Source: UMGS1696 sp964463375
GTDB lineage: Bacteria > Bacillota > Clostridia > Oscillospirales > CAG-272
Direction: 5' to 3'
DNA length: 64,000 nucleotides
Assembly: GCA_964463375.1 (NCBI GenBank)
Contig: CAYXBQ010000008.1
Span: 22,700 to 86,699, forward strand
Of the stretch, positions 24,886-33,516 are shown in pieces. The translations under genes were made by a program, and so were the position numbers. The notes below the pieces were generated by a model that searched no databases, was not told the origin of the DNA, and worked only from the letters and a program-made list of their open reading frames with translations. Position 1 is the stretch's first letter, and each line of letters opens with the position of its first letter.

Positions 24886-26237
24886 CCGGTGGCGCACTGC
24901 CGTACATCCCGGAGAACATCACGGTACATCTGGGGCCTGCTGCCTCCGATGCTGCCAACGTGACCGTTTCCTTTGTGGACTATATCAAAAACGTGGCATC
25001 CAGCGAGATCTATCCCACCTGGCCGGAGGCGGCGCTCCGTGCCAACATCCTTGCCCAGATCAGCTTTGCTCTGAATCGGGTATACACCGAATATTACCGC
25101 AGCCGGGGGTATCCCTTTGATATCACAAACTCCACCGCCATCGACCAGGCCTTTGTCTACGGCAGGGATATTTTTGACAATATTTCCCAGATCGTGGAGG
25201 AGCTGTTTTCCACCTACATCCGGCGGGAGGACACCGTTGTGCCGCTCTTTGCCCTGTACTGTGACGGGATCCGGGTCCAGTGCGATGGCCTGTCCCAGTG
25301 GGGCACTGTGCCGCTGGCAGAGGCTGGACTGAGCCCCTTTGAGATCCTGACCCGGTTCTACGGCGGGGATATTGTGCTGGTGGAGGATGCGCCCATCCGT
25401 GGCATCACCGAAAGCTATCCCGGCACACCCCTGCGGCTGGGCAGTACCGGCAACGAGGTGCGGCAGATCCAGCTGCGACTGAATCGGATACGCCGGAATT
25501 TCCCCGCCATCCCACGGATCCAAAACCCGGACGGCATCTTCGATAACGATACCCAGGCGGCGGTGGAGGCCTATCAAGAGACCTTCTCCCTGACACCGGA
25601 TGGGATCGTGGGCCGTGCCACCTGGTATTCCATCAGCCGCACCGCCGCTGCTGTGACCAGATTGGCAGAGCTGAATGCCGAAGGGATCGATGCAGAGGAC
25701 GTGATGAACACCCAGCCGTCGCTGCTACAGCAGGGGGATACCGGCATTGGCGTACGGGAGCTGCAATATTTTTTGGCGTTCATCGCTTTCTTCAACGAAC
25801 AGGTGCAGCCGGTGACCATCGATGGCTATTTCGGCGAACGGACCCGGCAAAGCGTGGAGAGCTTTCAGCGCACCTATGGCCTGACACCGGATGGGATTGT
25901 GGGCACTGCTACCTGGAACACGCTGTTCTCGGTGTACCGCACGTATCTGGATTCGCTGCCGGCGGGATATTTCGGTGTGCAGGTACAGCCATATCCGGGC
26001 ACGCCACTGCGATATGGTTCGGAAGGAGAGGACGTGGAGACACTGCAAACGTACCTGAACGGGGTGGCGAACGTGTACCGTTCGATCCCGAAGGTGACGG
26101 TGGATGGGATCTTTGGGCAGGCGACAGCCCAGTCGGTGCGGGTATTCCAGGGACTGTTTGGCTTGCCGGTGACGGGGATCGTAGGTGCGACCACCTGGAA
26201 TACGCTGGCACGAACCTATGGCGAGGTGGTGGGGTGA
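24882..26237 (+). CDS. SpoIID-like domain with three peptidoglycan-binding domains
   Basis: A 451-aa protein. Residues ~25-170 resemble the SpoIID lytic transglycosylase: YIKNVASSEIYPTWPEAALR holds the equivalent of the catalytic Glu, and GLSQWGT is the second hallmark. Three PG_binding_1 units follow (about 180-250, 280-350, 375-445), each with a DGIFG/DGYFG-type and a GIVGxATW core. There is no signal peptide, as in clostridial spore cortex proteins made in the mother cell. Likely acts on spore peptidoglycan at engulfment or germination. Confidence 0.8.
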   Translation: MTGGALPYIPENITVHLGPAASDAANVTVSFVDYIKNVASSEIYPTWPEAALRANILAQISFALNRVYTEYYRSRGYPFDITNSTAIDQAFVYGRDIFDNISQIVEELFSTYIRREDTVVPLFALYCDGIRVQCDGLSQWGTVPLAEAGLSPFEILTRFYGGDIVLVEDAPIRGITESYPGTPLRLGSTGNEVRQIQLRLNRIRRNFPAIPRIQNPDGIFDNDTQAAVEAYQETFSLTPDGIVGRATWYSISRTAAAVTRLAELNAEGIDAEDVMNTQPSLLQQGDTGIGVRELQYFLAFIAFFNEQVQPVTIDGYFGERTRQSVESFQRTYGLTPDGIVGTATWNTLFSVYRTYLDSLPAGYFGVQVQPYPGTPLRYGSEGEDVETLQTYLNGVANVYRSIPKVTVDGIFGQATAQSVRVFQGLFGLPVTGIVGATTWNTLARTYGEVVG

Positions 26238-26359
26238 AAAACAAACGTCTTGCATAGGTACGCTATGTGCGAGCGTTCGATGGATGGGGTAGGGGATGGG
26301 AGATCGCCCCTGCCCCTTTGCGTACCTCCGTAGAGAGAAACCGTGGGCAAAGGCAAACC

Positions 26360-26377
26360 TTGACCCATAAAGGTCAA
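26360..26377. promoter_or_regulatory. Inverted CtsR-type half sites
   Basis: TTGACC, six bases, GGTCAA: two GGTCAA heptamer cores facing each other upstream of the ctsR promoter. CtsR normally binds direct repeats, so these may be extra half sites. Confidence 0.4.
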
Positions 26378-26400
26378 AGATCAACGTAGTATATCCATTT

Positions 26401-26417
26401 GGTCAAAGAAAGACAAA
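26401..26417 (+). promoter_or_regulatory. Upstream CtsR box
   Basis: GGTCAAA-GAA-AGACAAA differs at one base from the consensus GGTCAAANANRGTCAAA. It lies ~105 bp upstream of the -35. Confidence 0.6.
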
Positions 26418-26506
26418 AAACTGTGATTCTGTGAGAAAAACGGAGAAAATCACGTGCTAAATCGGAATAACGGCTTGTGATGTCCGATATTTGACCAAAA
26501 CTGACT

Positions 26507-26535
26507 TTGACCTTTTTTGTCCTTTGGTGTATACT
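26507..26535 (+). promoter_or_regulatory. Promoter of the ctsR-mcsA-mcsB-clpC operon
   Basis: TTGACC (26507-26512), 17-nt spacer, TATACT (26530-26535). The -35 is itself part of a TTTGACC heptamer, paired with another TTTGACC at 26490-26496. The region 26238-26603 holds only this regulatory DNA. Confidence 0.85.
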
Positions 26536-26549
26536 ATAGGCACAAGAAA

Positions 26550-26566
26550 GGTTAAAGAAAGTCAAA
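26550..26566 (+). promoter_or_regulatory. CtsR operator at the transcription start
   Basis: GGTTAAA-GAA-AGTCAAA, one mismatch to GGTCAAANANRGTCAAA, located 14 bases downstream of the -10; binding there would block initiation. Confidence 0.8.
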
Positions 26567-26603
26567 GGCAAACGATAACCGCAAAGAACAGGAGGGACGA
26601 AAT

Positions 26604-27056
26604 ATGGTTCTGTCCGATCACATTGCCCGGCTCATCGAACAGATGCTGGAGGAAGGGAACGGACAAGCAGAGGTGCGACGAAATGATCTGGCCGCCCGCA
26701 TCGGTTGTGTCCCCAGCCAGATCAACTACGTCATCACTTCCCGGTTCACACCGGAAAAAGGCTATGTCACCGAAAGCAGACGGGGCGGCGGCGGGTACAT
26801 CCGTATCGTTCGGGTGCCCATGACGAAAAACAGTGTCCTGATGCACTTCTTCCACGCCATTGGTGACAGTCTGGAGGAAAACGAAGCCAGAGCCTGCCTC
26901 AAGAATTTGGCGGACGGCGGCGTGATCACCCCCAGAGAAGCCAACATCGCCATGGCCTCCATGAGCCAAAAGGCACTGGATAAGGTCCCGGCGGAGCAAA
27001 AAGCGGCCGTGCGTGCCGACATCATGCGCCATGTATTGATGATGCTCATGATGTGA
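26604..27056 (+). CDS. ctsR: Heat-shock repressor CtsR
   Basis: A 150-aa repressor. The N-terminal winged helix (residues ~1-70) has the diagnostic wing RRGGGGYIRI, and the C-terminal four-helix part is normal in length. CtsR shuts off clp genes and is inactivated by heat or by the McsA/McsB pair. First gene of its own operon; CtsR boxes upstream imply autoregulation. SD AGGAGGG, ATG 26604. Confidence 0.95.
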   Translation: MVLSDHIARLIEQMLEEGNGQAEVRRNDLAARIGCVPSQINYVITSRFTPEKGYVTESRRGGGGYIRIVRVPMTKNSVLMHFFHAIGDSLEENEARACLKNLADGGVITPREANIAMASMSQKALDKVPAEQKAAVRADIMRHVLMMLMM

Positions 27057-27142
27057 CCTATACAGGGGAGCGGAAAATGCCCGTCTTCCCCATACCAAAC
27101 AAATGCTTAAGAAAAAATATAGTAGAATCGGAGGAAAATAGT

Positions 27143-27727
27143 ATGCTTTGCGAAAGATGTGGTAAGAAAGAAGCTACCTTTTATTACAAGGAGAACGTGA
27201 ACGGAACGGTGAAAACATACAATCTGTGTGCGGATTGTGCGGCAGAGCTGCAAAAGTCCGGGGAGATCCAGACAAATTTGGGAGAGGATCCCTTCTCCAA
27301 GATGATGCATATGTTCGATGGCGACAACTTCTTCGGCGGCAACAGTCTGTTTGGCTCTTTGCTGGGCGTGCCCCAGAAGAACAGCACCAAGGCTGCAACT
27401 GCCAGAACCTGCCCCCTGTGCGGGAGTACCTTTGGGGACTTTGTGAACACCGGAAAGGCCGGCTGCCCCCAGTGCTACGAGACCTTTGCGAACGAGTTGC
27501 TCCCCTCCATCCAGCGCATCCACGGCAGGACCGCCCATACCGGTCAGGTGCCGGCAAGATTCCGGGTGGAGAACGAAAAGAAGCAGAAGATCGCAGCGCT
27601 CGAAAAGGACCTGAAGGAAGCCATCTCCAACGAGGAATACGAAAAGGCCGCCCAGATCCGGGATACCCTGCGAGAAATGCGGGGACAGAATGAAGCCGGA
27701 ACGGCAAGCGGCGCGACAGAACAGTAA
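27143..27727 (+). CDS. mcsA: McsA, zinc-binding activator of McsB
   Basis: A 194-aa protein with two CxxC pairs at the N-terminus (CERCGKKEA, CADCAAE), a second zinc knuckle CPLCGSTFGDF...CPQC in the middle and a C-terminal UVR-like helix (ALEKDLKEAISNEEYEKAAQIRD). It activates the McsB arginine kinase. ATG 27143 has GGAGG at 27130-27134; the frame continues upstream without a ribosome site. Confidence 0.93.
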   Translation: MLCERCGKKEATFYYKENVNGTVKTYNLCADCAAELQKSGEIQTNLGEDPFSKMMHMFDGDNFFGGNSLFGSLLGVPQKNSTKAATARTCPLCGSTFGDFVNTGKAGCPQCYETFANELLPSIQRIHGRTAHTGQVPARFRVENEKKQKIAALEKDLKEAISNEEYEKAAQIRDTLREMRGQNEAGTASGATEQ

Positions 27728-27766
27728 AGGAAACGAACGAGTATAGTATAAGGAGTGACGGAAACT

Positions 27767-28756
27767 ATGAAAAATTGGTATGAGATCCCCGGTAACGAAA
27801 ATGATGTGGTGGTCAGCACGAGGGTACGGCTGGCCAGAAACTTCGCAGAATATCCCTTTGAGCCCCACCTGACCGAAGCACAGGAAAAAGAGATCTGTGC
27901 AAAGCTGCAGGAGATCTACAGCGATGGCTGGACCTACACCGACTTTGCAGCGCTTCCTGCTACGGAGAAACGCTCCTATAGCGAAAAGCATTTGGTCAGC
28001 CCCGCCTTTGCGGAAAAAACCTCTCCCTGCGCCCTGCTTTCCAAAAACAGCGTGTACATCATGGCACTGGAGGAGGACCACCTGCGGATCCAGTCGATCT
28101 ACCCCGGTCTGGCACTGGACGAGGCATGGCACGATGCTGCCGAAGCGGATCGGCTGTTGGACGAAGGTGCCAATGTGGCCTACACGGAAAAGCTGGGCTA
28201 TCTGACCCACTGTCCCACCAATTTGGGTACGGGGATGCGTGCTTCTGTGATGCTGTTCCTGCCGGCCTATACCGCCGCCCATGGCATCCAGGCACTGGCA
28301 TCCCAGCTGTCCAAGATCGGCTTGACCATCCGAGGGATGTACGGCGAAGGCAGTGGTGCGGACGGCTGTCTGTACCAGATCTCCAACCAGATCACGTTGG
28401 GCATTACCGAAGAGGAGACCATCCGGAAGCTGGAGACCGTGGTGCGGCAGGTCATCGAGAACGAACGGAAGCTGCGGGAGAGACAGGACAAGGAAGCCCT
28501 TGCCGATCGCGCCAGCAGAACTCTGGGCATCCTGCGCTATGCCAAGCGGATGGACAGCAGCGAGCTGCTCAGCCTGTATACGACACTGCGGCTGGGAGCC
28601 TCTATGAAGCTGCTAGACGACATCACGCCGACCATGGCAGACACCATGCTGATCGAAAGCATGCCCGGCACCCTGACCGTTTCCGAAAAATTGGGGAACG
28701 ATCCAGCCGCGCGAGACAAGGCAAGAGCCGCACGGATACAGCAGCTTTTGCAGTAA
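27767..28756 (+). CDS. mcsB: McsB, protein arginine kinase
   Basis: A 329-aa guanidino-kinase homologue. STRVRLARNF opens the ATP-binding part; HCPTNLGTGMRASVMLFLP holds the catalytic Cys-region equivalent; RGMYGEGSGADG is the flexible phosphate loop. It phosphorylates arginines and marks proteins for ClpCP. SD AGGAG at 27751-27755 fixes ATG 27767, not the GTG at 27755. Confidence 0.95.
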   Translation: MKNWYEIPGNENDVVVSTRVRLARNFAEYPFEPHLTEAQEKEICAKLQEIYSDGWTYTDFAALPATEKRSYSEKHLVSPAFAEKTSPCALLSKNSVYIMALEEDHLRIQSIYPGLALDEAWHDAAEADRLLDEGANVAYTEKLGYLTHCPTNLGTGMRASVMLFLPAYTAAHGIQALASQLSKIGLTIRGMYGEGSGADGCLYQISNQITLGITEEETIRKLETVVRQVIENERKLRERQDKEALADRASRTLGILRYAKRMDSSELLSLYTTLRLGASMKLLDDITPTMADTMLIESMPGTLTVSEKLGNDPAARDKARAARIQQLLQ

Positions 28757-28877
28757 TACTATAAAGAGACCGGGATCGTGAAACCAAGCCGCTGGGATGG
28801 AACATTTGTGAGAAGGGAACGAATAGAGAGAAGGGCGGCGGACTATACTGAAGCATTACCTTCCTCAAACACCGTAG

Positions 28878-28898
28878 AGAACAGCATATGTCTGTTCT
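28878..28898 (+). other. Perfect hairpin in the clpC leader
   Basis: AGAACAG, loop CATATGT, CTGTTCT, ending 13 nt before the clpC ribosome site, with no T-run. It may protect or process the mRNA between mcsB and clpC. Confidence 0.45.
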
Positions 28899-28927
28899 GC
28901 CGGATCGGATAAAAGGAGTTGATATAT

Positions 28928-31414
28928 ATGCGTATCGGATTTACACAGAAAGCACAGAATGCACTGAATCGGGCACTGTATTATGCCTGCGAAATGGGGC
29001 ACACCTGCGTGGGCAGTGAGCATCTGCTGATGGGACTTTTGGCAGAAGAAGATGGGGTTGCCAAGAGAGTGCTGGAAGAACGGAATATTACCTTTGAGAA
29101 GACGAGAGAGCTTTTGGCCCAGAACGTAGGCACCGGTGCGCCCACCAAGCTGACTGCCGCCGACATCACGCCTCGGACGAAGAAGATCATCGAAGCCTCT
29201 GCCGGAGAGGCCATGGAAATGGGACACGGCTACATCGGTACGGAGCATCTCTTATGTGCCATCTGTGGGGAGCCGGACTGCTTTGCCGTCAAGCTCATGC
29301 AGGCACAGGGTGTCTCGGCCGCCGACATCAAGCGGGATGTGGTGGCGTACTTCAGCCAGAGTGGCCGCCAGAACGGCGATGGTGGTGACAAAAAGGCTAC
29401 CGTGGGCGGTGGCACCGAACTGAAAAATGCACCTACGCTGTCCTCCTACGGCAGAAACCTATGTGAAATGGCAAGAGACGGTAAGATCGATCCCATCATT
29501 GGCCGTGACACAGAGACGGAGCGTGTGGTCCAGATCCTGTCCCGGCGTACCAAAAACAACCCCTGCTTGATCGGGGAACCGGGTGTTGGGAAGACGGCTG
29601 TGGTGGAAGGCCTGGCGCAGCGGATCGCCGACGGTACGGTACCGGATACCTTGAAGGATAAGATCCTTGTGACATTGGATATTTCCGCCATGATCGCCGG
29701 TGCCAAGTACCGTGGGGAATTTGAAGAGCGTATGAAGAACGTCATGGACGAGGTGCGCCAGAATCCCCAGATCATTTTGTTCATCGATGAGATCCACACC
29801 ATCATTGGGGCCGGTGGTGCCGAGGGGGCTGTGGATGCCGCCAATATTCTGAAGCCGGCGCTGGCTCGTGGGGAATTGCAGGTGATCGGTGCTACGACCA
29901 TCGACGAATACAGACGGCACATCGAAAAGGATGCGGCACTGGAGCGTCGGTTCCAGTCGGTGATGGTGGGCGAGCCCTCCCCCGAAGAAGCGGAACAGAT
30001 CCTGCTGGGCCTGCGGGACAAATACGAAGCGCACCACAAGCTGAAGATCAGTGACGAAGCCATTACGGCTGCTGTCAAGCTGTCTGTGCGGTACATCAGC
30101 GACCGGTTCTTGCCGGATAAGGCCATCGACCTGATCGACGAAGCCGCCAGCAAGAAGCGCATCTCCCACTTCACACCCACCGACGACGTGCGGGAAGCGG
30201 AGAGCAAGCTGAAGGCTGTGACTGCCGAAAAGGAAGAAGCCATTTTGGCAGAGGATTACGAAAAGGCCGCCGGACTGCGAGATACGGAAAAGAAGCTGGC
30301 GGAGGAGCTGGAAGAAAAGAAAAAGAACGCCGCTCCTGTGAACAGCGATGCATTGGTGGTGACGGAGGAGGATATTGCGGACATCGTCACCAGCTGGACG
30401 GGGATCCCGGTGAAGAAGTTAGCGGAGGAAGAAAGCACCAAGCTGCTCCATCTGGACACCATTTTGAAGGAGCGGATCATTGGACAGGACGAAGCGGTGG
30501 ATGCCGTTGCCCGTGCGATCCGGAGAGGGAGAATGGGACTCAAGGACCCGAAGCGTCCCATTGGTTCCTTCATCTTCCTCGGCCCCACCGGTGTGGGTAA
30601 GACGGAGCTGACGAAGGCTTTGGCAGATGTGATGTTCGGGGACGAAAATGCCATGATCCGGATCGATATGTCGGAGTACATGGAAAAGCACAGCGTTTCT
30701 AAGCTGATCGGTTCGCCTCCGGGGTATGTGGGCTACGAGGAAGGGGGACAACTGACCGAAAAGCTCCGTCGGCATCCCTACACTGTGGTGCTGTTTGACG
30801 AGATCGAAAAGGCGCACCCGGATGTGTTCAACATCATGCTGCAGATCCTGGAGGACGGGATCCTGACCGATTCGCAGGGTCGTCGGGTGGACTGCAAGAA
30901 CACCATCATCATCATGACCTCCAACGTGGGTGCATCGGGGATCACAGCCCCCAAGCAGCTGGGCTTCACCAGTGACAACGAGGCCGCCGCACGGGACGAA
31001 CGGGAAAAGATGCGTGCCACTGCCATGGAGGCTCTGAAAGCCGCATTCCGTCCGGAATTTTTGAACCGGCTGGATGAGATCATCGTGTTCAACAAGCTGA
31101 CCCAGCCGGACATCGAGAAGATCACATCTCTGATGCTGACGGAGGTGCAGAAGCGGATCGAGGCTCTGGGGATCACAGCAACCTTCTCGCCGGAGGTGGT
31201 CGCACACTTAGCCAAGGAAGGCTTTGACCCGGTCTATGGTGCCAGACCCCTGCGCCGTGCCATCGTCCACCAGATCGAGGACTCCTTCTCGGAGGCCATG
31301 CTGCAAGGCACAGTCCAGGCGGGGGACATGGTGGAAGCGGTGCTCACCGACGGCAAGATCACGTACACGAAGGCAAAAGAAAAAGAGCAGGACGCATGCG
31401 CAACAGTTGGCTGA
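28928..31414 (+). CDS. clpC: ClpC AAA+ unfoldase
   Basis: An 828-aa protein. Clp_N repeats (residues 1-145), AAA1 with GEPGVGKTA, an M-domain with a UVR-like EKEEAILAEDYEKAAGLRD segment, and AAA2 with GPTGVGKTE. It unfolds substrates for ClpP, including arginine-phosphorylated proteins delivered by McsB. ATG 28928 follows AAAAGGAGTTG. The C-terminus is complete and ends just before a terminator. Confidence 0.96.
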   Translation: MRIGFTQKAQNALNRALYYACEMGHTCVGSEHLLMGLLAEEDGVAKRVLEERNITFEKTRELLAQNVGTGAPTKLTAADITPRTKKIIEASAGEAMEMGHGYIGTEHLLCAICGEPDCFAVKLMQAQGVSAADIKRDVVAYFSQSGRQNGDGGDKKATVGGGTELKNAPTLSSYGRNLCEMARDGKIDPIIGRDTETERVVQILSRRTKNNPCLIGEPGVGKTAVVEGLAQRIADGTVPDTLKDKILVTLDISAMIAGAKYRGEFEERMKNVMDEVRQNPQIILFIDEIHTIIGAGGAEGAVDAANILKPALARGELQVIGATTIDEYRRHIEKDAALERRFQSVMVGEPSPEEAEQILLGLRDKYEAHHKLKISDEAITAAVKLSVRYISDRFLPDKAIDLIDEAASKKRISHFTPTDDVREAESKLKAVTAEKEEAILAEDYEKAAGLRDTEKKLAEELEEKKKNAAPVNSDALVVTEEDIADIVTSWTGIPVKKLAEEESTKLLHLDTILKERIIGQDEAVDAVARAIRRGRMGLKDPKRPIGSFIFLGPTGVGKTELTKALADVMFGDENAMIRIDMSEYMEKHSVSKLIGSPPGYVGYEEGGQLTEKLRRHPYTVVLFDEIEKAHPDVFNIMLQILEDGILTDSQGRRVDCKNTIIIMTSNVGASGITAPKQLGFTSDNEAAARDEREKMRATAMEALKAAFRPEFLNRLDEIIVFNKLTQPDIEKITSLMLTEVQKRIEALGITATFSPEVVAHLAKEGFDPVYGARPLRRAIVHQIEDSFSEAMLQGTVQAGDMVEAVLTDGKITYTKAKEKEQDACATVG

Positions 31415-31444
31415 CGAGCATGGTCGATGCTCCACATCAATACG

Positions 31445-31476
31445 AAAACCGGATGTATGCTGCACCCGGTTTTTTG
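31445..31476 (+). terminator. Terminator of the ctsR-clpC operon
   Basis: AAAACCGG (31445-31452) pairs with CCGGTTTT (31466-31473), then TTT; loop of 13. Confidence 0.8.
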
Positions 31477-31522
31477 TATTCAAAAATATTTTTATGCCAT
31501 CATGTAGTAAACAGGGAATGGC

Positions 31523-32317
31523 TTACTGCTTCTTTTTGGTCAGTACAGCCGTGCCGCCCAGCAGCATGGTGGAGAGTGCCAGCAGACCTACCACATCCAT
31601 GGTCTGGGGAGCGGTGGTCACTGCGGTGGCCTCTGCGGTAGCTTCATCGGCTACAGTTTCGGTGGCGGGAACCGGTGCTTCTGCCAGGGTGTATGTACCT
31701 AAGTTGGCAGGAGAAACCCACCACTGTCCCACTTCGTTCAGGACTACATAGCCGCAGCGGCTGCCGTTTTCGTCATTGGTGTCGTTGATGGCTACATTCA
31801 GACCAAAGGGAATATCGCTGGTCCCATCCATCAGCGGGATGGCAACTTCATAGATGGTGGTATTGCCGTTTGTAGAGCAGGCGGTCTGCATGGAGTCACG
31901 CGCACCCTCGTCCCCACCGTTCCAGGAGAAATTCCCCAGATGGTCGAGGCAGGCCGTGATGGAGCCTGTGCCGTAGGCGGTGGCATCGGCGGCGGCTGCA
32001 ATGTCATCGGTAAACCAGAATTCGATGCAGTCGATGCTCATTTCCGCATTCCAGTTGGCAGAAACGGTATCGCAGACCGTGGGGTCGGTGGATTCGACCA
32101 GCAGAAACAGGTAGTTGTCGTCGTTCATGAGCTTGATCCGACCGCTGGCTTCAGGGGCATCCTTTACGATGGACAGCTCCTGCCATGCGGCATTGTCCCA
32201 TTCTCCCTCTCCGATCTTACCGTCTACGGTCACGCTGCCGTAAACGCTGTCCGATGCCATTACCGGCAGAGCGAGGAGCACCGCCAGCATTGCCAGACTT
32301 GCAAAGCACTTTTTCAT
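31523..32317 (-). CDS. Cell-surface protein with CBM9-like domain
   Basis: A 264-aa secreted protein. Signal peptide MKKCFASLAMLAVLLALPVMA; residues ~25-205 match the CBM9/DOMON-type opening (VDGKIGEGEWDNAAW) and a fold with NDDNYLFLLVESTDP and IDCIEFWFTDD; an Ala/Thr-rich linker; then APQTMD, a hydrophobic stretch and KKKQ. The end resembles a sortase signal with the Leu and Gly of LPQTG replaced. It could bind xylan or related glycans at the cell surface. Confidence 0.75.
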   Translation of the reverse strand: MKKCFASLAMLAVLLALPVMASDSVYGSVTVDGKIGEGEWDNAAWQELSIVKDAPEASGRIKLMNDDNYLFLLVESTDPTVCDTVSANWNAEMSIDCIEFWFTDDIAAAADATAYGTGSITACLDHLGNFSWNGGDEGARDSMQTACSTNGNTTIYEVAIPLMDGTSDIPFGLNVAINDTNDENGSRCGYVVLNEVGQWWVSPANLGTYTLAEAPVPATETVADEATAEATAVTTAPQTMDVVGLLALSTMLLGGTAVLTKKKQ

Positions 32318-32369
32318 AGTTATTCACTTGCCTTTCTATAGTGTTGTCATATAGCTATGACTTATCTTT

Positions 32370-32398
32370 ATCATAGCACAAACAGACAGGCTTGGCAA
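32370..32398 (-). promoter_or_regulatory. Promoter of the CBM9-like gene
   Basis: Minus strand: TTGCCA (32398-32393), 17-nt spacer, TATGAT (32375-32370). Confidence 0.75.
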
Positions 32399-32402
32399 GG
32401 GA

Positions 32403-32457
32403 CTACCCATGCAAAAATGGGAAAATTCTATCATTTTTTGTGCGTCGGCGGTTGTTC
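32403..32457 (+). repeat. 55-bp copy left of the assembly gap
   Basis: Identical over all 55 bases to 32558-32612. It includes a small CCCAT/ATGGG hairpin. Confidence 0.9.
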
Positions 32458-32557
32458 NNNNNNNNNNNNNNNNNNNNNNNNNNNNNNNNNNNNNNNNNNN
32501 NNNNNNNNNNNNNNNNNNNNNNNNNNNNNNNNNNNNNNNNNNNNNNNNNNNNNNNNN
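32458..32557. other. Assembly gap (100 N)
   Basis: Exactly 100 N, the usual placeholder for a gap of unknown length. The flanking 55-bp duplication suggests the two contigs really overlap and little or nothing is missing. Confidence 0.95.
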
Positions 32558-32612
32558 CTACCCATGCAAAAATGGGAAAATTCTATCATTTTTTGTGCGT
32601 CGGCGGTTGTTC
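32558..32612 (+). repeat. 55-bp copy right of the assembly gap
   Basis: Second copy of the sequence at 32403-32457; the AraC-type gene stop codon lies at its right edge. Confidence 0.9.
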
Positions 32613-33516
32613 AGTACATGCTTGCACGTTCGGTACTTGCCTGGCTCGTTCGGTACAGGCTGGGGGGCATACCCATTGCTTTCTTGAAAACCTTTGTAAA
32701 ATAGCCGGGATCGTTGTACCCCACCGCATAGGCGATCTCGCCGGTGGTCATACGAGTCTCTGTCAGCATTTCCACCGCCTTTTGGATGCGATATTTGGTC
32801 AAGCACTCGGTGAAGGTGGTGCCGGTGAGCTGCTTGAGCAGTCGGCTCAGGTGGGAGGTGGACAGGTGCAACGCCTCTGCCATATGGCCGATGTGGATGT
32901 CCTCTTGGTAATGGGCGGCAAGATATTGGCAGATCTGCTCCTGTCGAGAGCTGTTCTTGAACCGGATCCAGTGGTTGTCCCGGATGTGTGCGGCACAGAT
33001 CTCCAAAAGATAGACCACCGATTCCAGCTGGCTATCCTCCATGACGGACATTTGCAGCCAGTTCTCCCGCAGCTTGGACAGAGATAGTCTCTCCGGCAGG
33101 CCCGGATCCAATGCGGTCAGCTTTTCCAGTAGGGCAGAAAAGCTTGCTTCGGTGTCGTCCGGCTGCCGCAGCTGTCCGATCATCAGCACCAGCTGTAATG
33201 TGTCGCCGGTATAGATGGGGATCATGGCCTCCTTAAATCCCATATGGCATGGGTATAGATATGACCGCCGGGTCTTGCGTACGATCTGAAAGGCCGCCTG
33301 GTCGCAGGAGAGGCATTTTTTGTCAAAGGCCGCACTGTGCTGTGCCACATAGTCGCAGAAGACCATGCGATCCACCTGGGCAGGGATACCGGGAAATTCG
33401 GTCAGCAGCCGGTTGTTTTCGTCGTGTATCCCGATCCGCAGAGAAAAGGCTCTGCAAAAGTGTGACAGCATTTCGTTGATCTCCTGGTAGGAGATCTGCA
33501 AATTCTCATGCATCAT
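32611..33516 (-). CDS. AraC-family regulator with PocR sensor domain
   Basis: A 301-aa protein. Residues ~5-165 form a PocR ligand domain with its cysteine pattern (FCDYV...KKCLSCDQAAF...YPCHMGFKEAMIPI). Residues ~200-290 are an AraC HTH pair ending IAYAVGYNDPGYFTKVFKKAMGMPPSLYR. Start ATG overlaps the hydrolase stop as ATGA (33516-33513), so it is the last, coupled gene of a three-gene operon. It probably senses the substrate of the flavoprotein/hydrolase pair. Confidence 0.9.
   Translation of the reverse strand: MMHENLQISYQEINEMLSHFCRAFSLRIGIHDENNRLLTEFPGIPAQVDRMVFCDYVAQHSAAFDKKCLSCDQAAFQIVRKTRRSYLYPCHMGFKEAMIPIYTGDTLQLVLMIGQLRQPDDTEASFSALLEKLTALDPGLPERLSLSKLRENWLQMSVMEDSQLESVVYLLEICAAHIRDNHWIRFKNSSRQEQICQYLAAHYQEDIHIGHMAEALHLSTSHLSRLLKQLTGTTFTECLTKYRIQKAVEMLTETRMTTGEIAYAVGYNDPGYFTKVFKKAMGMPPSLYRTSQASTERASMY

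Noticed and set aside
32403..32612. 55-bp direct repeats as target-site duplication of a mobile element
   Set aside because: The sequence between them is exactly 100 N; an assembly overlap explains it better.
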